A stretch of 8,824 nucleotides of DNA from the NCBI GenBank assembly GCA_023251275.1, contig JAHEZC010000067.1, positions 1 to 8,824 of the forward strand. Reading direction: 5' to 3'. The notes under the pieces were generated by a model. That model was not told the DNA's origin. It saw nothing but the letters and a program-made list of their open reading frames with translations, and did not search any database. Origin of the DNA: Parafilimonas sp. (GTDB taxonomy: Bacteria; Bacteroidota; Bacteroidia; Chitinophagales; Chitinophagaceae). This document shows positions 1 to 5,854 of the stretch, in pieces (position 1 is the first letter of the stretch; each line of letters begins with the position of its first letter). Both the position numbers and the translations under genes were made by a program.

Positions 1-555
1 ACTCCCAACCCGGAAACAATGAAGTTTGTAGCCAATAAACTCTTATATCCCGGAAAGAGCATTGACTTTCCTGATGAGTCTGCGGCAGGGCCTTCGCCGC
101 TTGCCAAAGAGCTGTTCAGTTTTCCATTCATAAAAAGCGTTTTTATAGCGAGTAATTTTGTTACACTTACGAAAACAAGCGATACAGATGACTGGCATGA
201 TGTAATACCTTCTGTAAGACAATTCCTGAAAGAATATCTCGAAAATGGCGGCCCGATAGTGAATGAGGAAGAAGCAGCCATGATAAAACAGGAGGCGAGC
301 AACACAATTACTGCCGATGATAATGATGTGGTAAAACGCATAAAAGAACTGCTTGATAATTATGTGCGCCCGGCGGTAGAAATGGATGGCGGCGCCATTC
401 AGTTCAAGGGATATGAAGCAGGTGTAGTGAACCTTATGCTACAGGGCAGTTGCAGCGGATGCCCTTCTTCAATGATCACTTTAAAAGCCGGTATTGAAGG
501 GATGATGAAACGTATGATACCCGAAGTAAAAGAAGTAGTGGCAGAAGCAGAATAA
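1..555 (+). CDS. nfu: Nfu-type Fe-S cluster scaffold/carrier protein, 5' end cut by window
   Basis: Carries iron-sulfur clusters and hands them to apo-proteins in the cytoplasm. The frame is open from base 1 and reads TPNPETMKFV, the conserved opening motif of the Nfu N-terminal domain (compare TPNPNSLKF in the mitochondrial relatives). The ATG at base 19 is therefore an internal methionine, and the true start, probably some 10-20 codons earlier, lies outside the window. Order of domains: Nfu N-terminal domain to about codon 85 after that Met, a short acidic linker, then the NifU C-terminal domain with VRPAVEMDGG and the cluster-ligating pair GSCSGCPSS. Its two cysteines are encoded at 451-453 and 460-462 (CxxC). 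The protein ends at a TAA and is followed at once by an intrinsic terminator, so it is the last gene of its transcript. Family assignment is firm; which client proteins it serves is not visible. Confidence 0.95.
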   Translation, partial: TPNPETMKFVANKLLYPGKSIDFPDESAAGPSPLAKELFSFPFIKSVFIASNFVTLTKTSDTDDWHDVIPSVRQFLKEYLENGGPIVNEEEAAMIKQEASNTITADDNDVVKRIKELLDNYVRPAVEMDGGAIQFKGYEAGVVNLMLQGSCSGCPSSMITLKAGIEGMMKRMIPEVKEVVAEAE

Positions 556-576
556 TGTTTTGAGTGAATAAAAAGT

Positions 577-608
577 AAAGCGTTTCCATGAGGAAGCGCT
601 TTTTCTTT
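577..608 (+). terminator. Rho-independent terminator after the Nfu gene
   Basis: An 11-bp stem, AAAGCGTTTCC at 577-587 pairing with GGAAGCGCTTT at 592-602 through one T-G wobble, closes a four-base ATGA loop. It is followed by a T-rich tract to 608. It starts 22 bases after the Nfu stop codon, as expected for the end of that transcript. Confidence 0.85.
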
Positions 609-872
609 GGGTGAATATTTTATGCAGGAAGTTTGAGCCTTATTTTTTGTCTCCCGAAACAGTTGCAGTTAATATATTCCTGCAGGATCCGAACTATATT
701 TTAAGAATGTCTAAGCGACGTCAGCCGGTTACCTTTTACATAATCTTTTCAGAAACGTATTTGCTGATTGATGGAATTTTTTAGTCGGGAGCCGAAAGGA
801 ATAAGCCGATCAGATTGTGCAGTGCAGTATGATGAAATTATTTATAGTTAATTTGCCTGGTTCAAATAATTA
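609..872. other. Intergenic region upstream of pnuC, no gene seen
   Basis: I see no credible reading frame here. Because pnuC and its neighbour kinase belong to vitamin salvage, I looked for a TPP, cobalamin or FMN riboswitch; no THI-box, B12-box or RFN core is present. A 10-bp palindrome (TCCTGCAGGA) lies at 678-687. CTCCCGA at 651-657 can pair with TCGGGAG at 785-791 and would enclose about 127 bases. A weak Bacteroidota -7-like element, TTAATTTG, sits at 847-854 (consensus TAnnTTTG, one mismatch), but no -33 TTTG lies at the usual distance. The pnuC promoter is probably in this stretch but I cannot place it. Confidence 0.5.
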
Positions 873-1508
873 ATGCAGATGCATGATATTTTTCAGCAAT
901 TTATTGATGGCATCAAAACTACCACATGGCTGGAATATATTGCTGTCTTCAGCGGGATAGCCAGTGTATGGTACAGCAAAAAAGAAAATATTCTCGTTTA
1001 TCCCGTCGGGTTGATTAACACTACGATTTATATCTGGCTTTCTGTGAAAGGCCATTTGTTCGGCGAGGCAAGTGTAAATTTATATTATACTGTCATGAGC
1101 ATTTATGGATGGATACTATGGGCAAAAAAAGATGAGCATCATCATCATGTTGTCAGCATTACTTTGTCGGGGCTAAGTGAATGGAAAATACAATTATTGT
1201 TTTTCGCCGCATGTTATGCTGTGATATTCATTTCACTTTCATTTATAAAAAATTCTTTTGCTCACGGAGCTATTCCCTGGGCTGATGCACTGGCCAGCGC
1301 TGCCGCTTATACCGGGATGTGGTTAATGGCAAAGAAAAAAGTGGAAAGCTGGTTATGGTGGATAACAACAAATATTGCATCCATTCCATTATATTTTGTA
1401 AAAGGATTTGTATTTACGAGTGTATATTATTTTGTGTTACTGGTATTGGCAATATTTGGTTTGACAGAGTGGATGAAAAAAGCAAAAGAAAATAATCCCG
1501 TGAATTAA
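873..1508 (+). CDS. pnuC: PnuC-family vitamin-precursor transporter, probably nicotinamide riboside
   Basis: Inner-membrane facilitator that lets a vitamin precursor equilibrate across the membrane; a kinase then traps it inside. The 211-residue product has the family's usual length. It is a hydrophobic multi-helix protein with hallmark segments WLEYIAVFSGIASVWY (19-34), YPVGLINTTIYIW (43-55) and NLYYTVMSIYGWILW (69-83), then a second half with WWITTNIASIPLYF (162-175). The W-x3-N motif (W163, N167) matches the ligand-binding motif known in PnuC proteins. A polar loop between the halves has four consecutive histidines (89-92). Two in-frame ATGs compete for the start, at 873 and 879; there is no Shine-Dalgarno sequence to decide. 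The next gene, a NadR-like kinase, begins 26 bases after the stop, which suggests one transcript. The family also includes thiamine and riboflavin carriers (PnuT, PnuX), so the substrate is inferred from the neighbour and not proven. Confidence 0.92.
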   Translation: MQMHDIFQQFIDGIKTTTWLEYIAVFSGIASVWYSKKENILVYPVGLINTTIYIWLSVKGHLFGEASVNLYYTVMSIYGWILWAKKDEHHHHVVSITLSGLSEWKIQLLFFAACYAVIFISLSFIKNSFAHGAIPWADALASAAAYTGMWLMAKKKVESWLWWITTNIASIPLYFVKGFVFTSVYYFVLLVLAIFGLTEWMKKAKENNPVN

Positions 1509-1534
1509 TTTCTGATTATCGGGTATCACTCACC

Positions 1535-2131
1535 ATGAAAAAGATTGTAGCTATAGGTCCAGAAAGCACAGGCAAAAGTACATTATGCGAGCAGCTTGCG
1601 GCATATTATCATGCTTTATGGTGCCCGGAGTATGCAAGAGAATATGTATTGAAACATGGAATGGATTATACTTATGATGATCTGCTTATTATTGCAAAGG
1701 GGCAATTGGAACTGGAAGAAAAGATTGAGGCAGAAGCCAAAAGCCGGGAATTGGAAAAGCAAAATGAATCCATACATTCACCAATCACCAATTCCCAATC
1801 ACCAATTCCCAGTTCCCTTCTCTTTATAGATACTGATATGTATGTAATGAAAGTCTGGTGCGAATATGTTTTTAGGAAATGCCATCAGTTCATTCCTGAT
1901 AATATTGCCAAAAGAAAATACGATCTGTATTTGCTTTGCAATATTGATCTGCCCTGGATAAAAGATGAGTTGCGTGAATATCCTGATGAGCAAACAAGAA
2001 AGGAATTATACTTCATTTACAAAAACCTGCTTATTAACCAGCAAACACCCTGGGTTGAAATAAGCGGCGCTTATGAGGAACGATTGCAAAAAGCCATTGA
2101 GGCTGTCGGGCTTTATTGCATGAATCCGTAA
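1535..2131 (+). CDS. NadR-like P-loop kinase (probable ribosylnicotinamide kinase) with repeat-derived insert
   Basis: Likely phosphorylates the substrate brought in by PnuC, for example nicotinamide riboside to NMN, in the cytoplasm. The Walker A loop GPESTGKST is at residues 8-16, close to the N-terminus. The family landmarks CPEYAREYV (30-38), FIDTDMYVMKVWCEYVF (97-113; the acidic Walker B-like part is DTD) and YDLYLLCNIDLPW (129-141) follow. There is no nicotinamide nucleotide adenylyltransferase domain or HTH as in enterobacterial NadR, so this is the stand-alone kinase form (198 residues). Residues about 70-94 are a polar, low-complexity linker (..NESIHSPITNSQSPIPSS..). It is encoded partly by tandem 7-bp repeats and lies between the GQLELEEK helix and the FIDTD strand, where relatives as I remember them have only a short loop. 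The frame stays open through it. The gene ends 7 bases from the convergent hydroxylase gene. A thiamine-kinase role is the main alternative. Confidence 0.85.
   Translation: MKKIVAIGPESTGKSTLCEQLAAYYHALWCPEYAREYVLKHGMDYTYDDLLIIAKGQLELEEKIEAEAKSRELEKQNESIHSPITNSQSPIPSSLLFIDTDMYVMKVWCEYVFRKCHQFIPDNIAKRKYDLYLLCNIDLPWIKDELREYPDEQTRKELYFIYKNLLINQQTPWVEISGAYEERLQKAIEAVGLYCMNP
1779..1817 (+). repeat. Tandem heptamer repeat inside the kinase gene
   Basis: Five 7-bp units and a partial sixth run without gaps. CACCAAT occurs at 1779-1785, 1786-1792 and 1800-1806; TCCCAAT at 1793-1799; TCCCAGT at 1807-1813; and a final TCCC at 1814-1817. The array encodes about residues 82-94 (SPITNSQSPIPSS) of the kinase. 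Upstream, GGGAATTGG at 1746-1754 is an exact reverse complement of CCAATTCCC, found twice in the array (1788-1796 and 1802-1810), so the region can fold into a hairpin. Such short heptameric repeats are normally intergenic in bacteria. Confidence 0.85.
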
Positions 2132-2138
2132 TTAGTTT

Positions 2139-2957
2139 TCAATAATCTGTCTTTACTGTTCTGTCAAAAGGCATTTTCAATTGGTCGCCGATGTTTTCAT
2201 CATTTCTTCCTTTCAGCACATCCACACCATACTGCAGTTTTTCCGCAGGAGTGTACAGGTATGTACCGAATATTCTGTCCCAGAAGGTGAAAATATTTCC
2301 ATAATTGCTGTCAGTTTCCGGCCTCTGATAATGATGATGTATCCTGTGCATATTGGGGGTTACAATGATCGTACGCAAAGCAGCATCAAGCCATTCCGGC
2401 ATTCTGATATTCGCATGATTAAATTGAGACAACAGTGCTGATAGGGTTTGATATATGAGTACGAGCCATACAGGAACACCTGTAATAAATACTGCAAAGA
2501 TGGTAAATACAGCCCTGAATACACTTTCACCAGGGTGATGCCGGTTAGCTGTAGTCGTATCTACATGTGTATCGGCATGATGGATGATATGAAATTTCCA
2601 CATCCATTTTATTTTGTGTTGGATATAGTGAATAAAATAAGCCCCTATCAAATCGAGGAGTAATAATCCAACGATCAATTCGGCCCATAGCGGCATATTT
2701 ATCCATCTTACCAAACCAAATTCATTTCTTACACACCAATCGCTTGTGAGCACAATAAAAAAAGCAAAAAAGAAATTGACAATAATCGTTGTACTGGTAA
2801 AGATGATGTTGATACCTGCATGCTTCCATTTATTGTATTCGAAATGAAAAAGCGGCACTGCACTTTCAAGTACCCAGAAAAAAGTGATACCACCCGCAAG
2901 TATTAATGTACGCTGCAATGAAGTAATGTGTGAAAAATAATTGATGACTTTATCCAT
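2139..2957 (-). CDS. Membrane di-iron hydroxylase, sterol desaturase/fatty acid hydroxylase superfamily
   Basis: Integral-membrane oxygenase that would hydroxylate or desaturate a lipid using O2, a di-iron centre and electrons from a reductase; the lipid is not identifiable. I chose the ATG at 2957 (MDKVINYF), giving 272 residues. The frame extends to an ATG at 3065, but the added 36 residues lie in AT-rich leader sequence and do not look like this family. Hydrophobic segments lie at about 17-35, 50-71, 92-110 and 147-175. The histidine clusters that bind iron are H110-x3-H114, H123-x2-H126-H127, H140-H141, N180-H181 and H204-x2-H207-H208. They are complete and correctly ordered, so the enzyme should be active. 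It lies downstream of the PaaE-like reductase on the same strand with a 163-base gap that contains a possible terminator. It converges with the kinase gene, with 7 bases between the two stop codons. Confidence 0.88.
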   Translation of the reverse strand: MDKVINYFSHITSLQRTLILAGGITFFWVLESAVPLFHFEYNKWKHAGINIIFTSTTIIVNFFFAFFIVLTSDWCVRNEFGLVRWINMPLWAELIVGLLLLDLIGAYFIHYIQHKIKWMWKFHIIHHADTHVDTTTANRHHPGESVFRAVFTIFAVFITGVPVWLVLIYQTLSALLSQFNHANIRMPEWLDAALRTIIVTPNMHRIHHHYQRPETDSNYGNIFTFWDRIFGTYLYTPAEKLQYGVDVLKGRNDENIGDQLKMPFDRTVKTDY

Positions 2958-3071
2958 AATATGCACTCGCCGGGATGAAATTAGTAAAACAATTTGTGCT
3001 GCATCCGATAAAAATATTAAAATAAATTTTTTAACACATGGGCAAATTTTGTGTGAGCCATACATCTTCCG

Positions 3072-3102
3072 AAAAAACTATGCCGATAGTTTATTGCTCG
3101 GC
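3072..3102 (-). terminator. Possible weak terminator after the PaaE-like reductase gene
   Basis: Read on the - strand, GCCGA (3102-3098) and TCGGC (3086-3082) form a 5-bp GC-rich stem around an 11-base loop. A short ATAG spacer and six T residues (3077-3072) follow. It begins about 18 bases beyond the reductase stop codon. The stem is short and the loop large, so termination may be partial; if it works, the hydroxylase gene needs its own promoter. Confidence 0.4.
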
Positions 3103-3120
3103 GAGTGATTTTAAGCAATC

Positions 3121-4197
3121 TTATTTAATATCAAAGTCAATGACAACCTTCTCTGTTTTTGGATGTGACTGGCAGGTGAGAATGTAGCCCTGCCGTACTT
3201 CGTCTTCTTCAAGGCCATAATATGCATCCATTTCCACTTTACCTTCGAGAAGCCTGGCTTTGCAGGTGCAGCATACACCGCCTTTGCAACTGTAAGGCAA
3301 ATCCATTCCATGAAACAAAGCTGCATCAAGAATCGAATCACCCCCGAAATCAACATCAACGTCAAAAAAAATTCCATCCATCCTGATTGTTGCTTTGCAT
3401 TTTCTTCCTTCTTCTTCCTTTTCATGTTTCACGTTTGCAGTTGCATGTTTGAGAACCGATGGGGTAAACAATTCAAAGTGTATCTTTTTTTCTTCCGCTC
3501 CTTTTTTCTCCAGGTATTCTTTTACGGTGAATATCATCTGCTCCGGTCCGCAGATGAAAAATTCATCAGCATCGGGGCTTATCAGTTTTTCAAACAGCAT
3601 TGAACATTTTGCTGCATCAATTCTTCCGTGATTTATTTCTGCGTCCGTCATTTCGCGGCTCAGGATATGAATAATGCTGAACCTTTCCATATACCTGTTT
3701 TTCAGGGCTTCCAATGCTTCGCGAAAAATAATGGAACTGCGGTTCCGGTTTCCATAGACAAGGGTGAAACTGCTGTATGGTTCTGCAGCAAGAATAGTTT
3801 TTATCAACGATAATACAGGAGTAATGCCGCTTCCGGCAGCAAAAGCGATATAATTTTTTTTATGGGCAATATTTATTTCTGTGAAGAAATGCCCGAGCGG
3901 AGGTATCAGTTCAATTGTATCACCTGCTTTAAGCTCCTGGTTGGCATAAGAAGAAAATATACCGGCTTCCTGTTTCTTCACAGCCACCCTCCATTCATTC
4001 TCTAAAGGTGAGCTGCATAAGGAATATGAGCGACGCAGCTCTTCTCCGTTAATGAAAGTGCGCAGTGTAAGATGCTGCCCCTGCTTAAACCGGAAAGCTT
4101 CTTTATGTATTGGCGGAATATCGAAAACCAGCGATACACAGTCTGCAGTTTCTTTCCTGATCTCTTTAACAATGATTTTTTCAAAATGTACTGACAT
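3121..4197 (-). CDS. paaE: PaaE-like FAD/NAD(P)H-dependent 2Fe-2S oxidoreductase
   Basis: Passes electrons from NAD(P)H through FAD to a plant-type 2Fe-2S cluster and on to an oxygenase. In the phenylacetate pathway that oxygenase is the PaaABC(D) phenylacetyl-CoA epoxidase. With the start at 4197 (MSVHFEKIIVKEIRKETADC) the protein has 358 residues, as usual for PaaE. An in-frame ATG at 4209 would add MIVK; I prefer MSVHF because it matches the family opening. Domains: FAD-binding barrel with RSYS (56-59); NAD(P)-binding domain with GSGITP (122-127) and CGPEQM (216-221); a charged linker near 255-268; C-terminal ferredoxin domain with C304-x4-C309-x2-C312-x29-C342. All cofactor residues are present. 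The TetR gene ends 66 bases upstream on the same strand, so the two probably share a transcript. No paaA, B, C or D is in the window, so its acceptor could be another oxygenase, possibly the membrane hydroxylase downstream. Confidence 0.87.
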   Translation of the reverse strand: MSVHFEKIIVKEIRKETADCVSLVFDIPPIHKEAFRFKQGQHLTLRTFINGEELRRSYSLCSSPLENEWRVAVKKQEAGIFSSYANQELKAGDTIELIPPLGHFFTEINIAHKKNYIAFAAGSGITPVLSLIKTILAAEPYSSFTLVYGNRNRSSIIFREALEALKNRYMERFSIIHILSREMTDAEINHGRIDAAKCSMLFEKLISPDADEFFICGPEQMIFTVKEYLEKKGAEEKKIHFELFTPSVLKHATANVKHEKEEEGRKCKATIRMDGIFFDVDVDFGGDSILDAALFHGMDLPYSCKGGVCCTCKARLLEGKVEMDAYYGLEEDEVRQGYILTCQSHPKTEKVVIDFDIK

Positions 4198-4263
4198 CTT
4201 CACGATCATTTTTCATACCTGCACTGAAAGTCCCTGCTTCTGAAAATTATTTTAGATTAACGG

Positions 4264-4854
4264 TTATTTTTTCAGGCCGCCGATTAAAATTGTAATCATA
4301 TTTTCTTCCAGTTCTTCACCGCTTATTTTTTGGGTACTTCTGTGCCAGGCTTCGATTCCGCCGATGGCATGCAAAAGGATAAGCACAGCGGTAGTCGGAT
4401 CAATTTTTTTGATATCGTCCTGTGCAATCCCCTCTTCAATTACAGCTGCAAAACGCCTGCGGTACTGGCGGCGCTGATTTTGATAATCTGATAAATATGG
4501 CTCAGTGAGATAACGCCATTCCCGGTCGCTTATATGCACTTCTTCAAAATTTGTAATCATCTGGCGTATATGAAAACGAAGCAATGTTTCTAATTTTTCT
4601 ATGGGGGTTGCATTCGATGCTTCCACAAGACTCAAATGTTCCAGAAATGCATGAGCTACATTAAAACAAATATCATGAAGCAGTTCATTTTTTGATCGGA
4701 TATGATTATATAAGCTTGCGGCTTCCACTCCTACTTTTACTGCAAGATCACGCATGCTTGCCGCCTTGAATCCTTTTTCCCGGAACAATGATGCCGCTGC
4801 AAGTATTATCACGTCTTTACGTGATACATCTTTCCTAGTTTGTATTCTTGCCAT
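4264..4854 (-). CDS. TetR/AcrR-family transcriptional regulator, probable repressor of the reductase operon
   Basis: DNA-binding, ligand-responsive regulator. I start it at 4854 (MARIQTRKDVSRKDVI), giving 196 residues, normal for the family. The frame runs on to an ATG at 4926, but that extension crosses the promoter/operator region and adds no recognisable sequence. The helix-turn-helix lies at about 33-53 (SMRDLAVKVGVEAASLYNHI), preceded by the family's AAASLFREKGFKAAS helix and followed by SKNELL. The C-terminal ligand domain (about 60-196) is helical, with WRYLTEPYL and AIGGIEAWHR. It looks to me like the type found with KstR2- and PaaR-like regulators that sense acyl-CoA thioesters; this is a judgement from memory. 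The paaE-like gene follows on the same strand. A palindrome sits 14 bases before the start codon, consistent with autorepression. A CoA-thioester ligand is inference. Confidence 0.88.
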   Translation of the reverse strand: MARIQTRKDVSRKDVIILAAASLFREKGFKAASMRDLAVKVGVEAASLYNHIRSKNELLHDICFNVAHAFLEHLSLVEASNATPIEKLETLLRFHIRQMITNFEEVHISDREWRYLTEPYLSDYQNQRRQYRRRFAAVIEEGIAQDDIKKIDPTTAVLILLHAIGGIEAWHRSTQKISGEELEENMITILIGGLKK

Positions 4855-4867
4855 ACAGCAAAAATAA

Positions 4868-4881
4868 CTAACCTTCGTTAA
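4868..4881. promoter_or_regulatory. Candidate TetR operator upstream of the regulator gene
   Basis: CTAACCTTCGTTAA contains the inverted repeat TAAC-4-GTTA (4869-4880), centred about 20 bases before the regulator's start codon, where a bound repressor would block its own transcription. The form AAC-4-GTT resembles the operator I recall for the Thermus phenylacetate regulator PaaR (CNAACGNNCGTTNG). I found no second copy before the reductase or hydroxylase genes. The half-sites are short, so chance occurrence is possible. Confidence 0.45.
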
Positions 4882-4947
4882 AATCATGTCGGGGAATTTG
4901 TGATACAGAAACCTGAACCACAACAAATAGTAATTTTCTGCAGGAAT

Positions 4948-5586
4948 TTACAGGCTTTTCAAGAAGCCAAAATCCACTACACGCCGCAGGTATTTTTTAT
5001 CCTGGATCACCCAGGTGACTTCATAACCGCCCACGCCATCATTGTTGAGCATATAGATATAAATATTGCGCTTATCATTAGAAAAATAAACGCCATTATA
5101 CGATTTTCTTTTGCCATTCTGCAAATAAGTAAAAGACGGTTCGTAAAGATCAGCAATAGCCGCCGGGGGAATTGGGATAGTGTCTCCATGAACAAGAAGC
5201 GTTACAGAGGCAATCGTTCTTTCAGGTACGGCTCCATAAGAACCATAGTATGGTTTATTGTCTATTCTTACCAGGTATTTGCCGTTATATTGTAATTTAT
5301 GTTTGTCAGGCTCAAACTCACCGGCCCGGATTATCACCTTTATATTATCACTGTCAAACTGGATAAAATTTTCTCCGAAATCAGTTACGGGCAGTCCCTT
5401 CAGCGGAAGTTTGCCAACACTCATGTCAATAGCTGACATCGTAAAAACGGCAAGGTCATTTTGAATATTCTTATCCGTTATTTTTGAAAAATTTTCTCTT
5501 TTGGTCCGGTAATCAGGCATGTCCGGACTCTGGGCCAACGCACCAAAACAAATTGAGAGAAACAGCAATACAAATATTCTGCGCAT
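4948..5586 (-). CDS. Secreted or periplasmic protein of unknown function
   Basis: I do not recognise this 212-residue protein. It starts with a clean signal peptide: MRR, a hydrophobic core FVLLFLSICFG, then ALA-Q, with cleavage likely after residue 18 or 19. There is no lipobox cysteine, so a soluble periplasmic or exported form is expected. The mature part has no transmembrane segment and appears rich in beta-strands. Short aromatic patches are NGKYLVRIDNKPYYGSYG (101-118), SYNGVYFSN (162-170), NIYIYMLNNDGVGGYEVTWV (174-193) and YLRRVVDFGFL (199-209). The last two look like the kind of conserved C-terminal strands that could define a small lineage-specific family. It lies upstream of the TetR gene on the same strand, 93 bases away and separated by the operator region, and is divergent from the exporter operon. 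Neither link proves a shared role. Confidence 0.8.
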   Translation of the reverse strand: MRRIFVLLFLSICFGALAQSPDMPDYRTKRENFSKITDKNIQNDLAVFTMSAIDMSVGKLPLKGLPVTDFGENFIQFDSDNIKVIIRAGEFEPDKHKLQYNGKYLVRIDNKPYYGSYGAVPERTIASVTLLVHGDTIPIPPAAIADLYEPSFTYLQNGKRKSYNGVYFSNDKRNIYIYMLNNDGVGGYEVTWVIQDKKYLRRVVDFGFLKSL

Positions 5587-5854
5587 AGTTTTTCTATTAC
5601 TGTGTGCTAAACTACTTACTAAATATGATAACGGAAAAGAGAGCGGGAATTATATATTAACCCAAAATGAAATTCCGAATAGAAATGGGAATTTTTTTAG
5701 AATGCAGAAAGAAATATAAGGCCGGTTAAATTATTTTGTCCGGCAAAGCATACACAACTGTTGAATTTTCAATCGGCTTGCAAAAAAGAAAATTAATATT
5801 GCAAAGATGGAACACGAAATTTGCATTCGATTTTAGCAGCAACAATTTCAGTCT
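5587..5854. other. Divergent intergenic region between the secreted-protein gene and the exporter operon
   Basis: This stretch should hold promoters in both directions. It contains a hairpin with a T-run (5670-5698, + strand), an upstream copy of its right arm (GGGAATT, 5645-5651), and a second small stem GCCGG/CCGGC at 5721-5725 and 5740-5744 with a 14-base loop. A -7-like element TAATATTG at 5794-5801 (consensus TAnnTTTG, one mismatch) is 54 bases before the adaptor start and is the best exporter promoter candidate I see. No -33 TTTG is correctly spaced from it. A 66-codon open frame here has no family character. Confidence 0.45.
5670..5698 (+). terminator. Terminator-like hairpin in the leader of the exporter operon
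   Basis: AAATTCC (5670-5676) pairs with GGAATTT (5688-5694) around an 11-base loop, and T residues run on to 5698. It is AT-rich and so only moderately stable. No + strand gene ends just before it, so it would act as a leader attenuator or on read-through, if it acts at all. The left arm can also pair with GGGAATT at 5645-5651. Confidence 0.35.

Noticed and set aside
19..21. ATG at 19 as start of the Nfu gene
   Set aside because: The same frame is open back to base 1 and encodes the conserved TPNPET motif before the Met, so the gene begins outside the window.
784..800. AGTCGGGAGCCG as a cobalamin riboswitch B12 box
   Set aside because: Superficial likeness only; the rest of the conserved core, including the GCCACTG segment, is missing and pnuC is not a usual B12 target.
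3017..3046. TTTG-18-TATTTTAA on the - strand as a promoter for the membrane hydroxylase
   Set aside because: The -7 element matches only four of six fixed positions in very AT-rich sequence, so it is no better than chance.
2958..3065. Longer start for the membrane hydroxylase at 3065
   Set aside because: The extra 36 residues come from AT-rich leader sequence and do not fit the family; MDKVINYF at 2957 gives a normal length.
3310..3813. Several + strand open frames opposite the reductase gene
   Set aside because: They are antisense shadows of a gene whose cofactor motifs are all intact.
4855..4926. Longer start for the TetR regulator at 4926
   Set aside because: It would run through the operator/promoter region and adds no family-like residues before MARIQTRKDV.
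5519..5719. 66-codon + strand open frame in the divergent region
   Set aside because: It starts inside the signal-peptide region of the opposite gene, has no recognisable sequence, and covers the intergenic hairpins.
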